DNA of 64,000 nucleotides from Sphingomonas sp. Root241 (GTDB lineage Bacteria; Pseudomonadota; Alphaproteobacteria; Sphingomonadales; Sphingomonadaceae). The translations under genes were made by a program, and so were the position numbers. The notes under the pieces are model-generated. The model did not search any database. It had not been told where the DNA came from and was given only the letters and a program-made list of their open reading frames with translations. The stretch is taken from assembly GCF_001428865.1 (NCBI RefSeq), contig NZ_LMIV01000004.1:4061-68060 (forward strand). The letters are read 5' to 3'. The number at the start of each line of letters is the position of its first letter. Position 1 is the first letter of the stretch. Below are positions 8,542 through 17,270 of the stretch, piece by piece.

Positions 8542-8884
8542 GAACGCGCTGCCGCTTCTGCTGGAAGAGTTGAACGCCATGCCGGCACGCGATCGTCGCG
8601 CGATTCTCGCACGGCTGTCGTCCGGCGAACGCGAGCGTCTCGCGCAATTGGCCAAGCCTATGAGCGTAGCGCAGGCGCCGGCCCGGTCGAGCGATATCGA
8701 GGCGCGCATCGCGGCGCTGCGAGCAGGGGACGCAGGCGTTATGACACAAGCCGCTGAGGAAGCGCTGCGGCGCTTGCTCGACATCGGATCTGTATCGGCC
8801 GCAGCTGCGCGCAAGCCTCAGCCCGGCGCATCGCTGATGGATTCGTTCGGAACCATGCTCCGGCGAGGGCGCGGGTCCGCATGA
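8528..8884 (+). CDS. Small unknown protein in the fliG position
   Basis: This 118-residue predicted helical protein lies exactly where fliG sits in the usual fliE-fliF-fliG-fliH order, overlapping fliF by 14 bases and fliH by four. FliG is about 330 residues, with an EHPQ motif and a charged C-terminal torque helix; neither is present. A segment LPLLLEELNAMPARDRRAILARLSSGERERL resembles helical ARM-like repeats of FliG-middle in general character only. The tail is basic (LRRGRGSA). It may be a minimal FliF-FliM linker, a degenerate FliG or an unrelated protein. The ATG at 8528 is the first in frame that gives a coherent protein. Confidence 0.6.
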   Translation: MLLAENALPLLLEELNAMPARDRRAILARLSSGERERLAQLAKPMSVAQAPARSSDIEARIAALRAGDAGVMTQAAEEALRRLLDIGSVSAAAARKPQPGASLMDSFGTMLRRGRGSA

Positions 8885-9555
8885 GCGCACTTCTGAAGCC
8901 TGGCGCCGGAGAACGGGTTCGCGCGTTCGGGGGCGGCATCGGCGCGCCCGCTGTGGGAGCCATGCCCGATCCGCGCGATCAGGAATGCGAGCGCCTGCGC
9001 GCGCAGCTTGCGTCGCTCGAGAAGAAGCTCGCCGAAGTCGAGGCCGCGGCTACCGAAGCCGTGGGCATCGCGCGCGAAGAGGGGCGCAGCCAGGGATTGC
9101 GCGAGGCCGAGGATCGCGAGGCCGAACGCGTCTCCATGCTCGGTGCGGGAATCGACATCGCGATCGGCGACTGGAAGAAGCGTCTCGAGGATTGGGACGG
9201 CCTCGCCGCGGCGCTCGCTGGTGCCGCACTCGGCAAGATCTTCGAGCCGCACGACGATCTCAAGGAGCGCGTGACGCGCATGCTAGCGCGTCAGCTTCGC
9301 GAGATCCGACGGGCGAGCGTCGTCGCCATCCATGTCAGCCGGAACGATTTCTCCGACGGCGACGCATTGGATCTACTCGGGCGGCGGCTCTGCGCTGACG
9401 GTGCGTCGCTTGCGATCGAGGTCGATCCGGAGCTGGAGGCGGGAGCCTCTCGCATCGCCTGCCGGCTCGAGCAGATCGATCTCGACGCCCGCGCACACTG
9501 GTCGAAAATCCTCCGGCTGCTCGACGAGATGGCGAGCGGAGTCGATGCAACATGA
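8881..9555 (+). CDS. fliH: Flagellar export stator protein FliH
   Basis: This 224-residue cytoplasmic protein binds the FliI ATPase and tethers it to the export gate. The N-terminal half is rich in Glu/Ala/Arg (ECERLRAQLASLEKKLAEVEAAATEA), a predicted coiled coil. The C-terminal domain shows the FliH/YscL-like pattern with IHVSRNDF and ...LAIEVDPELEAGASRIACRL. It sits directly before fliI with a four-base overlap, the usual order. FliH sequences diverge quickly, so position carries much of the weight. Confidence 0.82.
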   Translation: MSALLKPGAGERVRAFGGGIGAPAVGAMPDPRDQECERLRAQLASLEKKLAEVEAAATEAVGIAREEGRSQGLREAEDREAERVSMLGAGIDIAIGDWKKRLEDWDGLAAALAGAALGKIFEPHDDLKERVTRMLARQLREIRRASVVAIHVSRNDFSDGDALDLLGRRLCADGASLAIEVDPELEAGASRIACRLEQIDLDARAHWSKILRLLDEMASGVDAT

Positions 9556-10871
9556 ATGCGCACCCGCTTGTCGGCCGCATCGAAACGGCAGTCCTGGCGA
9601 GGCCCTATGGCCATATTCGCAAGGTCGCCGCCGGTTATTTCGAGGCATCGGGCCCCGCCTGCACCGTCGGCGACATCTGCAGGATCGAAAATGACGACGA
9701 CGGGACGTCGATGCTCGCCGAAGTCGCCTCCTCCGACGAGAGCGGGCTGATCCTCGTGCCCATCGAGCGGAACGGGGCGGTGCAGCCGCGCGCGCGCGTC
9801 TATGGGTTGCCACTGGGAGACAGAATCGGGGTCGGCCCGGGCTTTGCGGGACGCGCGATCGATGCGCTGGGGCGGCCGATCGATGATGGCCCGGCGATCC
9901 GGGCGGCGGCGACCATTCCCCCGAGCGGCACGGTCCCGCGTCCCCTCGATCGAACGGCGCCGGCGCGCGTCGCGAGTGCCGGGATCCGTGCAATCGACGG
10001 CCTGCTGACCTTGGCGATGGGGCAGCGCATAGGAATCTTCGCGGCAAGCGGCGTCGGCAAGACCAGTCTGCTCGAACAGCTTGCCGGTCAGATCGAATGC
10101 GATCGCTGCGTGCTCTGTCTCGTCGGCGAGCGCGGACGTGAAGTCGAAGGGATATGGCATCAGCTGTCCCGGCGTGACGATGCGGATCGCTTCACGCTGG
10201 TGGCTGCCACATCGGACGAAAGCGCAGCGCTGCGGGTCCGCAGCGTGAACACGGCGCTGGGACTTGCCGAATATTGGCGCGACCAGGGCGAGCATGTCGT
10301 GCTGGTCATCGACTCGGTAACGCGGCTCGCGATGGCCCTTCGCGAGATCGGCCTAGCCGCGGGCGAACCGCCGACGGTGCGTGCCTATACGCCGAACGTC
10401 TTCGCCGCGCTGCCGCGGCTCGTCGAGCGGTGCGGCGCGGTGCGCGCAGGCGGCGCGATCACTGCGGTGATGACGGTCCTCAGCGAGACCGACGATGTCG
10501 ACGATCCGATCGTCGAAGTGATGAAGTCGTTGCTCGACGGGCATATCGTCCTGTCCCGAAAGCTCGCCGAGCGAGGCCACTTCCCGGCGATCGATGTGCC
10601 GCGCAGCATCAGCCGGCAAGCGCCCCGATTGATGTCGCCCCAACATGCGGCCGCAGCGCGCAATGCGGTCGCAATGCTCGGTACCTATGAAGAAGCAAGG
10701 CTTCTGATCGAGAGCGGCATGTACAAGCCGGGCGCCAGTCCAGAGATCGATCGCGCGATCGCCATGCGGGAGCGGCTGGCCGGATTCCTCCAGCAGCGGC
10801 AGGATGAGAGCCCTGCCTTCGACGACAGCGTCAGCGCCCTTCGCGCGGCAATGTCGAAGGCCCCCCTATGA
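9552..10871 (+). CDS. fliI: Flagellum-specific export ATPase FliI
   Basis: This 439-residue F1-like ATPase matches the family length. It has a Walker A loop AASGVGKTS at about residues 164-172 and a Walker B strand HVVLVIDSVTRLA at about 248-260. The family segments GRAIDALGRPIDDGP, RAIDGLLTLAMGQRIGIF and GERGREVEGIW are present. It energises unfolding and entry of rod, hook and filament subunits into the export gate. All catalytic motifs appear intact, so the export system looks functional. Confidence 0.96.
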   Translation: MNAHPLVGRIETAVLARPYGHIRKVAAGYFEASGPACTVGDICRIENDDDGTSMLAEVASSDESGLILVPIERNGAVQPRARVYGLPLGDRIGVGPGFAGRAIDALGRPIDDGPAIRAAATIPPSGTVPRPLDRTAPARVASAGIRAIDGLLTLAMGQRIGIFAASGVGKTSLLEQLAGQIECDRCVLCLVGERGREVEGIWHQLSRRDDADRFTLVAATSDESAALRVRSVNTALGLAEYWRDQGEHVVLVIDSVTRLAMALREIGLAAGEPPTVRAYTPNVFAALPRLVERCGAVRAGGAITAVMTVLSETDDVDDPIVEVMKSLLDGHIVLSRKLAERGHFPAIDVPRSISRQAPRLMSPQHAAAARNAVAMLGTYEEARLLIESGMYKPGASPEIDRAIAMRERLAGFLQQRQDESPAFDDSVSALRAAMSKAPL

Positions 10872-11314
10872 CCAGACACGCCAGTTCCGCGTTGATCCGC
10901 ATCGAAGAACTACGCTTGATGCAGCGTGTCGTGGCACAGGTTGCCGCAGTCGAGGCTGCAGCGCACGAGACGTACACACTTGCGGCACTGGACCGGGCGA
11001 TCAGCCAACGCGACGGCACGCTTGAACAATGGCACCAGCAGCTTTCCGGTTCGGTCTTCTCGCCGGAGATATCGACCGGCTTCGCCGCCGCGTTCCAGCG
11101 TAGCGACGAACGCGTTGTGCTGGCCGGCGACACTGCCACCGCCGCCACCGCGGAACGTCAAGCGTGCGATCAGGCCTGGCGCCAGAGCGACGCCCATTGC
11201 CGCCAGGCCGGCTCCTTGCTCGCTGAGAGCCGGCGATACGAAGCACGGGCGCGTGACGAAAAGGCCATGGAGACGGCTGCGGACCGCATCTCCCTCAGCT
11301 GGAGACGCCGGTGA
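10868..11314 (+). CDS. fliJ: Flagellar export chaperone FliJ-like
   Basis: This 148-residue, mostly helical protein has long Ala/Gln/Arg-rich stretches compatible with the antiparallel coiled coil of FliJ, the central-stalk analogue that activates FliI and FlhA. It begins MTRHASSALIRIEELRLMQRVVAQVAAVE and lacks membrane segments. FliJ is poorly conserved. The call rests on length, coiled-coil character and the position between fliI and fliK with four-base overlaps on both sides. Confidence 0.65.
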   Translation: MTRHASSALIRIEELRLMQRVVAQVAAVEAAAHETYTLAALDRAISQRDGTLEQWHQQLSGSVFSPEISTGFAAAFQRSDERVVLAGDTATAATAERQACDQAWRQSDAHCRQAGSLLAESRRYEARARDEKAMETAADRISLSWRRR

Positions 11315-12132
11315 TCCAGTCCCTGCCAGGCCCGTGGGGGGCGCCGCTGCGGCCGGATTCGCCGGTCGAGCCGCGAAAAGCTCCGCTCGATTCCGGCTTT
11401 GCCGGGCTTCTCGGCGCTGGAGACCGTCCGATGGTGGTGCGAGAAGGCGCCGAAGTTCCTTGTTCCGGGGCACCCGGATCGCCGTTCGAACCGCTCGCTG
11501 CGGACCTGCCTGATCTTGGGGCCGCAAAGGAAGCGAACAGTGCTGCCGAGCGCTTCAACGAGCACGGCTTTTTCGGTGATGCTGTTACGTCACCCGATGC
11601 CGGGAACGTCACCGCGCCACCGCAAGAGGGGGTGGCCGCGGGGGGATCCGTCGTCGGCGAGGCGCCGCTCGAAGCGTCTGCGCTTGGTGATTCCAGCTCG
11701 CTGATCCTGTCGGACCGGCATGTCTCCGCAAAGCTTGGGGAAGAACCTTCGCAATCGGCACCTGCTGGACGTGCTGGCGGCGTCGCTCGCACGGCGCCGC
11801 AGAGGGCGAGCGCAAGTCCTGCCAACGCTCCGTCTGTCACCAGCGAGAATGGTGAGACCTCCGACGGTGTGCAGGAAACCGCGTCGCCGGGCCGGCGCCT
11901 GCTAGCGGCCGCTGCAAACCGTGCAGCGCAGGCCGCGACGCGGGTGGCCATCAGCGAAACGGATCTCGGCCTTCGCGTAGCGGCGCTTGCCGGCACGTTG
12001 TCGGCCGACGAGCGCACGCGTCTGCGTGACGAAATCGCCGCTCTGCTCTCGCGGCACGGCCTTGTGCCCGGCCACATTCACATCGCTGCCCGGCGTACGC
12101 CGCGGGCTTCGGCCCAGGAGAATATCCGATGA
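11311..12132 (+). CDS. fliK: Hook-length control protein FliK-like
   Basis: This 273-residue protein is rich in Pro, Ala, Gly and Ser and of low complexity over its first 200 residues. It ends in a more ordered segment (LRVAALAGTLSADERTRLRDEIAALLSRHGL...GHIHIAAR) similar in style to the FliK substrate-switch domain. FliK is a secreted ruler that measures the hook and makes FlhB change substrate. It is shorter than most FliK proteins. Position between fliJ and flgD supports the identity; sequence alone would not prove it. Confidence 0.6.
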   Translation: MIQSLPGPWGAPLRPDSPVEPRKAPLDSGFAGLLGAGDRPMVVREGAEVPCSGAPGSPFEPLAADLPDLGAAKEANSAAERFNEHGFFGDAVTSPDAGNVTAPPQEGVAAGGSVVGEAPLEASALGDSSSLILSDRHVSAKLGEEPSQSAPAGRAGGVARTAPQRASASPANAPSVTSENGETSDGVQETASPGRRLLAAAANRAAQAATRVAISETDLGLRVAALAGTLSADERTRLRDEIAALLSRHGLVPGHIHIAARRTPRASAQENIR

Positions 12133-12566
12133 CCACCGCGATCCAGGCCGTCGACAATAGTGGCCAGAGCGCACAGCAGACCGCCAGCACTTCGGATCAG
12201 GCGGCCAGCGCCTTCGGCTTGAGCTTCGAATCGTTGCTCAAGATCATCCTGACGCAGCTGACCTATCAGGATCCGCTGAAGCCGATGGATAATTTCGAGT
12301 TCGTCTCGCAGCTCGCGCAGTTCTCGCAGATCCAGCAGGGCCAGACGATGAACGATCGTCTGGAGCAGCTCGTGTCCGCGCAAGGGACGAGCCAGGCGAC
12401 CGGACTGCTGGGGAAACGCGTCGACGTACCGGCCGGCTCCGCGACGATCTCCGGCAAGGTCACTGCCATCTCGTTCCAGAACGGATCGCCGACGGTGACG
12501 ATCCAGACCGACGACCAGCGAACGATCAATAACATCGCGATCAGCAGTATCAGCCAGGTCAGATAG
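12129..12566 (+). CDS. flgD: Hook-capping protein FlgD, minimal form
   Basis: This 145-residue protein contains the conserved FlgD segment FLKIILTQLTYQDPLKPMDNFEFVSQLAQFSQIQQ-like (about residues 37-70). That region docks on the growing hook tip. The C-terminal Ig/tudor-like domain is reduced to a short segment (LLGKRVDVPAGSATISGKVTAI). FlgD is normally about 220 residues, so this is a shortened cap scaffold. It lies just before the hook gene flgE with an AGGGAG ribosome site between them. Confidence 0.9.
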   Translation: MTTAIQAVDNSGQSAQQTASTSDQAASAFGLSFESLLKIILTQLTYQDPLKPMDNFEFVSQLAQFSQIQQGQTMNDRLEQLVSAQGTSQATGLLGKRVDVPAGSATISGKVTAISFQNGSPTVTIQTDDQRTINNIAISSISQVR

Positions 12567-12577
12567 GGAGAATAGGC

Positions 12578-13759
12578 ATGTTCGGAGCCATTTATATCGG
12601 CCTCAGCGGCCTGAATGCCTATTCCAAGGGCCTTCAGCAGGTGAGCAACAACGTCACCAATCTCAATACCTCAGGATTCAAGAGCTCGACGGTCTCGTTC
12701 CAGAACTATTACAGCGCGAAGGACAGCGGTGGCCTGTCCTATACTCCGAACGACCGGAACGGCGGAAACGGCGTCGGGATCGCCGATTCCAGGCTCAGCT
12801 TCCAGCAAGGCGAGCTGCGGCAGAGCGACCGTGACCTCGATCTCTCGGTCGACGGGACCGGGTTTCTCGTGCTGCTCGATGGCACCGAGACTCTCTATGC
12901 CCGCACCGGGAGCTTCGAAGTCGACAAGGATGGCTATATCATCCTGTCGGGCACCGATTATCGGCTCGCTGCGCTTGATTCATCCAATCATCCCGTCGCC
13001 CTATCGGTGGATGCAGTGCGCACCAATCCGCCCAAGGCGACGACGGCGATCAAGTTTGCCGACAATCTCTCGTCGACCGCGACGAGCTTCGCGATAAGCG
13101 ATCTCACCGTCTACGACGCCAGCGGCGGCGCGCATGTTTGGAAGGTCGCCTTCGCCAAGGATGCTGACGCCGGCGCAGGTGCGTGGAAAGTGACCGTGAC
13201 CGACAACAAGAACGTAACGATCGGCACCCAATCGCTAAAATTTATCGGTAGCACGGTCGATCCAGCGACAGCCAGGCTCGACTTCACCGACGCGGCCGCT
13301 GCCTTCACTGTCTCGCTCGACTTCTCCGGCGGAGTGACATCCTATTCGTCGGGCGAGGTCTCGACCATGCGTTCAGCATCGATCGACGGACAGGCGGTTG
13401 GCACGATCACCACCGTGACGGTCAACAGCAAGGGCAAGCTGGAAATCGGCTATTCCAATTCGCAGAAACAGGAACTCGGTGCCATCGCGATCGCCGATTT
13501 CCGCGATCCCCAGTCGCTGGAACAGCGCACTGGCGGAATCTTCGCCCAGACCGGTGGCGGCAGCCACGAGTTCCTCAACAGCGAGGACCCGCGGGTCGGC
13601 AAGGTCGTATCGAAGCGGCTGGAGGCCTCCAATGTCGATCTGTCGCAGGAGTTCGGCGATCTCATCCTGATTCAACGCGGTTTCCAGGCCGCCTCGCAGA
13701 TCGTCAGCGTCTCCAACGACATGATCCAGCAGCTCTTCGGCATCCGCGGTCAGGGATGA
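12578..13759 (+). CDS. flgE: Flagellar hook protein FlgE
   Basis: This 393-residue hook subunit is of normal length. The N-terminus MFGAIYIGLSGLNAYSKGLQQVSNNVTNLNTSGFKSS carries the rod/hook family signature. The C-terminus, RLEASNVDLSQEFGDLILIQRGFQAASQIVSVSNDMIQQLFGI, is the pairing helix. The middle is the variable surface domain. A good AGGGAG ribosome site precedes the ATG. It starts after an 11-base gap, one of the few non-overlapping joints in the run, so it may also be translated independently at higher level. Confidence 0.95.
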   Translation: MFGAIYIGLSGLNAYSKGLQQVSNNVTNLNTSGFKSSTVSFQNYYSAKDSGGLSYTPNDRNGGNGVGIADSRLSFQQGELRQSDRDLDLSVDGTGFLVLLDGTETLYARTGSFEVDKDGYIILSGTDYRLAALDSSNHPVALSVDAVRTNPPKATTAIKFADNLSSTATSFAISDLTVYDASGGAHVWKVAFAKDADAGAGAWKVTVTDNKNVTIGTQSLKFIGSTVDPATARLDFTDAAAAFTVSLDFSGGVTSYSSGEVSTMRSASIDGQAVGTITTVTVNSKGKLEIGYSNSQKQELGAIAIADFRDPQSLEQRTGGIFAQTGGGSHEFLNSEDPRVGKVVSKRLEASNVDLSQEFGDLILIQRGFQAASQIVSVSNDMIQQLFGIRGQG

Positions 13760-14538
13760 TCGAGGCACGTACCTGGCTGCCGGCGGATGCCAGCCCGGAC
13801 AAGGCTCAGGCCGCATTGACGCGCACGGTCGCGATATGGTCCAACCACTGGTTTGCAAGGAGCGAGGAGCCTCGCGCCGGCAGGTTTGGGCGGGCGAATG
13901 AGATCGGCCGGGACCTGCGCGACGTCGCCTGGCATCGATGCGATACGGGCGCGGCGGTCGGTATCGGCGCAGGCGGCACGATCGCGCTCGGCGCGCGGGC
14001 CATGGGCGTCGCATCAGACATTGGCGATCGCACCGCGGCAGATCTCGCCTTGTTGCGACAGCTCGGCGAGGAATGCCTTCAGGATCTGCGCAAGCGAGTG
14101 CGGGCCCTGCTTGACCTCGAGTCCAGCGTGCAATGGCGCGAGACGCCGCAAGCGCCGGCTCCGGAGGACATGGTGGTGCGCAGCGAACTGGGCTCCCGAG
14201 GCGATGCCGTTCAGCTCGCCATCGCTATGCCCCCGTGGCTGTTGGCGCGACTCATCAGATCCTGCCTTCCCACCGCTCCCGAACTCCCGCCGCTCGCCAC
14301 GGCGCAAGCGGCGCTCGCAGGCGCGGAGCTCCGTTTGTCAGCCATGCTGGGCGGCTGCGAACTGACACTGGCCGAAGTCGAGGCGTTGGCTCCCGGCGAT
14401 GTCCTCGTGCTCGATCACCTGGTCGACCGGACGATGCCGCTGGCCATCGAATATCGCATCGCCGGGCGCGGCACCTGCACCGTCGCCGGGACCGGCGAGC
14501 ATCTCGGACTTCAACTTACTCAAGCTCTTGTTGGATGA
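13756..14538 (+). CDS. fliM: Divergent FliM-like switch protein
   Basis: This 260-residue protein lies just before fliN and ends in a SPOA-type domain (about residues 185-258, with LTLAEVEALAPGDVLVLD). The central part (AIAMPPWLLARLIRSCLP) resembles the FliM middle domain. It is about 70 residues shorter than FliM. It lacks the N-terminal CheY-binding peptide and a clear GGxG motif of the FliG contact surface. It may therefore form a C ring that cannot respond to CheY, or serve as an SctQ-like sorting platform for export. The symbol is given by position and domain only. Confidence 0.65.
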   Translation: MIEARTWLPADASPDKAQAALTRTVAIWSNHWFARSEEPRAGRFGRANEIGRDLRDVAWHRCDTGAAVGIGAGGTIALGARAMGVASDIGDRTAADLALLRQLGEECLQDLRKRVRALLDLESSVQWRETPQAPAPEDMVVRSELGSRGDAVQLAIAMPPWLLARLIRSCLPTAPELPPLATAQAALAGAELRLSAMLGGCELTLAEVEALAPGDVLVLDHLVDRTMPLAIEYRIAGRGTCTVAGTGEHLGLQLTQALVG

Positions 14539-14840
14539 ACAATCTCGTGATCGATCAGAGTAAAGGCGCCCCGGCAGAACAGGCCGACGAAGCGCCGCGC
14601 GTCAGTACCAAGCTCATCCAGAATGTCCCGGTGCAGCTCGAGGCCTTTCTCGGCGGCGTCCGGATGACAGTCACCGAACTGGCGGCGCTAGGGCCGGACA
14701 GTATCGTCACGCTCGACACACCGCTCAACCAATCGGTCGAGGTGCGACTCAATCAGCTCGCGGTGGCGCGGGGCGAACTGGTTGCAGTGGGTGACCGGTT
14801 CGGAGTCCGGATTTCCGAAATCGTGCAATGGCCTGAGTGA
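14535..14840 (+). CDS. fliN: Flagellar C-ring protein FliN
   Basis: This 101-residue protein is essentially one SPOA domain: IQNVPVQLEAFLGGVRMTVTELAALGPDSIVTLD followed by SVEVRLNQLAVARGELVAVGDRFGVRISEIV. These are close matches to the FliN/SctQ-C consensus. FliN forms the base of the C ring and docks FliH-FliI complexes. The ATG overlaps the fliM stop by four bases. It is the best conserved switch-complex component in the cluster. Confidence 0.93.
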   Translation: MNNLVIDQSKGAPAEQADEAPRVSTKLIQNVPVQLEAFLGGVRMTVTELAALGPDSIVTLDTPLNQSVEVRLNQLAVARGELVAVGDRFGVRISEIVQWPE

Positions 14841-15247
14841 CGATGCGTGTTGGACTGGCCGCCTCGGCCATCTGGTTCCTGAATAGCGCGGCCCCCGCGC
14901 TCGGCAGCCCGCATCGGCTCGGCGGCGGCGGCGGCGGGGTGGAGGTCTCATTGACGCGGATCGTCATGGCGTTGGTGTTGGGGACGATGCTCGCCGTGCT
15001 CGCCGCATTGTTCATCCGGCGCTCAGGCGGGAGACCCGACCTGAAGGCCCTGCGCCGCGTGTTCACCAACCTCCCGTCGATGCGCCGCATCCAGATTATC
15101 GAGAGCCGTCGCGTCAGCCAGCACGCCGATCTCTGCCTGGTGCGCTGCGATGACACGGAGTATCTGATCCTGACCTCCGCACAGCAACAGCAGATCGTGC
15201 GTACCACCGCCTTGCTGGACGCCCCGCTTGAGGATGGCGCGGCATGA
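14837..15247 (+). CDS. fliO: Export-gate assembly protein FliO
   Basis: This 136-residue protein has a hydrophobic leader-like start, a Gly-rich stretch, one membrane segment (IVMALVLGTMLAVLAALFI, about residues 39-57) and a basic cytoplasmic domain ending in LILTSAQQQQIVRTTALLD. FliO helps assemble the FliP-FliR gate. Sequence conservation is low in this family; topology and the position between fliN and fliP support the call. Four-base overlaps link it to both neighbours. Confidence 0.75.
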   Translation: MTMRVGLAASAIWFLNSAAPALGSPHRLGGGGGGVEVSLTRIVMALVLGTMLAVLAALFIRRSGGRPDLKALRRVFTNLPSMRRIQIIESRRVSQHADLCLVRCDDTEYLILTSAQQQQIVRTTALLDAPLEDGAA

Positions 15248-15966
15248 GACTGCGAACGCTGCCTAGCTTGGCACTCGCCGGCATGCTGTGCGCGCCCGCG
15301 GCGGCGCACGCCGCCTTGCCCGGCGGCGGTTTGCCCGGAATCGGCACCGATGCGGTGCGCACGATGTTGATCCTGACCATGCTGGCGGTCGTGCCCGCGA
15401 TCTTGATCAGCATGACCAGCTTCATCCGGATCGTCGTGGTGCTCTCGATGGTGCGGCATGCTTTCGGCATGCCCGAGACGCCGCCCAATCCGGTGCTGGT
15501 CAGCCTTGCGCTGTTTCTCACCGCCTTCACCATGTCGCCGACCTTTTCCGCAGTGAATACCGGTGCGTTCGAGCCGCTGATGGCGGGTCGGATTTCGGTC
15601 GAGCAGGCGATGGCCCGCGGCAGCGGCCCCTTGCGCGAATTCATGCTGGCACAGACGCGCGATTCCGACATCGAGGCGATCTATGCGATCGCGAAGACGC
15701 CGCTTCCCGACAAGCCCGAGCAAGTCGAGATACTGAAGCTCGCGCCCGCCTTCATGCTGAACGAGCTGCGCGTCGCCTTCACCATCGGCTTCGTCATCCT
15801 TCTGCCCTTCCTGCTGATCGATCTTGTCGTCGCGAGCATCCTGCTCGCGCTGGGCATGATGATGGTTCCGCCGGCCACGATCTCGCTCCCCATCAAGATA
15901 CTCATGTTCGTGTTGATCGACGGCTGGGGCCTGATCGTGCAGGGCGTTCTCGGCAGCTTTCGATGA
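15244..15966 (+). CDS. fliP: Flagellar export-gate protein FliP
   Basis: This 240-residue membrane protein begins with a signal peptide, as is usual for FliP. Diagnostic segments include TSFIRIVVVLSMVRHAFGMPETPPNPVLVSLALFLTAFTMSP and FMLNELRVAFTIGFVILLPFLLIDLVVASIL. The C-terminus is MMMVPPATISLPIKILMFVLIDGW. FliP forms the core of the export channel with FliQ and FliR. Here its two partners lie in a separate minus-strand operon at 21901-22936. Confidence 0.97.
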   Translation: MRLRTLPSLALAGMLCAPAAAHAALPGGGLPGIGTDAVRTMLILTMLAVVPAILISMTSFIRIVVVLSMVRHAFGMPETPPNPVLVSLALFLTAFTMSPTFSAVNTGAFEPLMAGRISVEQAMARGSGPLREFMLAQTRDSDIEAIYAIAKTPLPDKPEQVEILKLAPAFMLNELRVAFTIGFVILLPFLLIDLVVASILLALGMMMVPPATISLPIKILMFVLIDGWGLIVQGVLGSFR

Positions 15967-16703
15967 AGCGGCCCGCACGCAAGGGGCTCGATCTCTTGCT
16001 ACTGCCCCCGCGCGTGGAGGCGTCGCTGTGGCGGCGCCTGCGCTACGAACAGGAACTTCGTTGCCGCGAGCAGATCTTCACGCGCTACCGTGATCTCGCC
16101 CGTACGATCGCCGCAAGGCAGCTCCGGGCGCGCCCGCGCAACGGAGTCGAGCTCCCCGACATGGAGCAGTTCGCCTATGAAGGCCTCCTCGTCGCGATCG
16201 ATCGCTTCGATCCGCTGCGCGGCATTCCCTTCCCGGCGTTCGCGCGGCGACGGATCCTGGGAAGCATCTTCGACGGCGCCTCCAGGATGAACGAAGTCGA
16301 CGCGCAATATAGCTATCGCAGGCGGCTCGAGGCAGAGCGCGGCCGGTCGCTCGTTGCCGCCGCCGGGCAGGAAGACGATCCCCTTCACGCACTTGCCGCG
16401 CTCGTGAGCGGGCTTGCGCTCGGGCTCGTCCTCGCCGAGACGCATCTCGTCGAGAGTGAAGACGGGCGTGACCACCGTCCCGGCGCGTATGAGACGCTCG
16501 CCTGGCGCGAACTGCAGGCGCGGCTCGCACAACAAATATCGCAGCTACCGGAGCGCGAGGCCGTGATCATTCGCCAGCATTACGAAAACGGTGTTAGTTT
16601 CGCGACGATCGCCGAGATGCTCGGCGTATCGAGGGGACGTGTTTCGCAACTCCACGCCAAGGCGCTGGCGACGTTGCAGAAGCGCCTGGGACAAAGACGA
16701 TAG
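15963..16703 (+). CDS. fliA: Flagellar sigma factor FliA (sigma-28 type)
   Basis: This 246-residue sigma factor has a region-2 segment (about residues 35-115, with PDMEQFAYEGLLVAIDRFDPLRGIPFPAFARRRILGSIFDGAS). The region-4 helix-turn-helix is near the C-terminus (LPEREAVIIRQHYENGVSFATIAEMLGVSRGRVSQLHAKAL). These fit the FliA/WhiG group. Such factors transcribe late flagellar genes (flagellin, motor, chemotaxis). It is embedded at the end of the early operon with an ATGA overlap on fliP. No FlgM anti-sigma gene was seen in the window. Confidence 0.85.
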   Translation: MKRPARKGLDLLLLPPRVEASLWRRLRYEQELRCREQIFTRYRDLARTIAARQLRARPRNGVELPDMEQFAYEGLLVAIDRFDPLRGIPFPAFARRRILGSIFDGASRMNEVDAQYSYRRRLEAERGRSLVAAAGQEDDPLHALAALVSGLALGLVLAETHLVESEDGRDHRPGAYETLAWRELQARLAQQISQLPEREAVIIRQHYENGVSFATIAEMLGVSRGRVSQLHAKALATLQKRLGQRR

Positions 16704-16709
16704 GACGAG

Positions 16710-17270
16710 ATGGTCATGAGCCTGTGCAGCGATGAGGAAATGGAGCAGCTGCTCTCGGCGATGAGCGCGAGCGCGCCCGACGAGCTGGCGCTGGCGGAAC
16801 GGCTGGTCGAGGCCTATCCCGAAGATCCGAGGCTGCAATTCCTGCGCGGCTCCATGCTCGCCGGGCGGGCGCGCCCGATCGAGGCGCATGCGGCGCTGAG
16901 CCGTGCCGTGCAGCTTGCCCCCGACTTTGCGCTGGCGCGCTTCCAGCTCGGCTTCTTCGAACTGACGTCGGGCGAAGCGGTCCGCGCGCTCGCCACCTGG
17001 GAGCCGCTGACCGAGCTTCCCGCCGACCACTATCTCGCGCTCTTCGTTACGGGGCTGCGGTACCTGGTGCATGACCGTTTCGGTGAGACCGTCACCGCGC
17101 TCGAGGCGGGGATCGCCGCCAATGACGAGAATTTGCCACTCAATCGCGACATGCAGCTGATCATCGATCAGTGCCGCGCCCTTGCGCCCGACGGACCTCC
17201 AGCCGAGGCGGAGACGTCCGCCACATCCTTTCTGCTCGATCAGCTCGGCGCGCGCGGAACGACGCATTGA
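16710..17270 (+). CDS. TPR-repeat protein in the flagellar operon
   Basis: This 186-residue soluble protein is built of helical tetratricopeptide-like repeats. ARPIEAHAALSRAVQLAPDFALARFQLGFFEL is a clear repeat unit, with weaker ones before and after. It follows fliA by six bases and overlaps the next gene by four, so it belongs to the operon. TPR proteins in such positions may be export chaperones or assembly scaffolds; nothing in the sequence decides this. An in-frame ATG at 16716 is an alternative start. Confidence 0.7.
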   Translation: MVMSLCSDEEMEQLLSAMSASAPDELALAERLVEAYPEDPRLQFLRGSMLAGRARPIEAHAALSRAVQLAPDFALARFQLGFFELTSGEAVRALATWEPLTELPADHYLALFVTGLRYLVHDRFGETVTALEAGIAANDENLPLNRDMQLIIDQCRALAPDGPPAEAETSATSFLLDQLGARGTTH

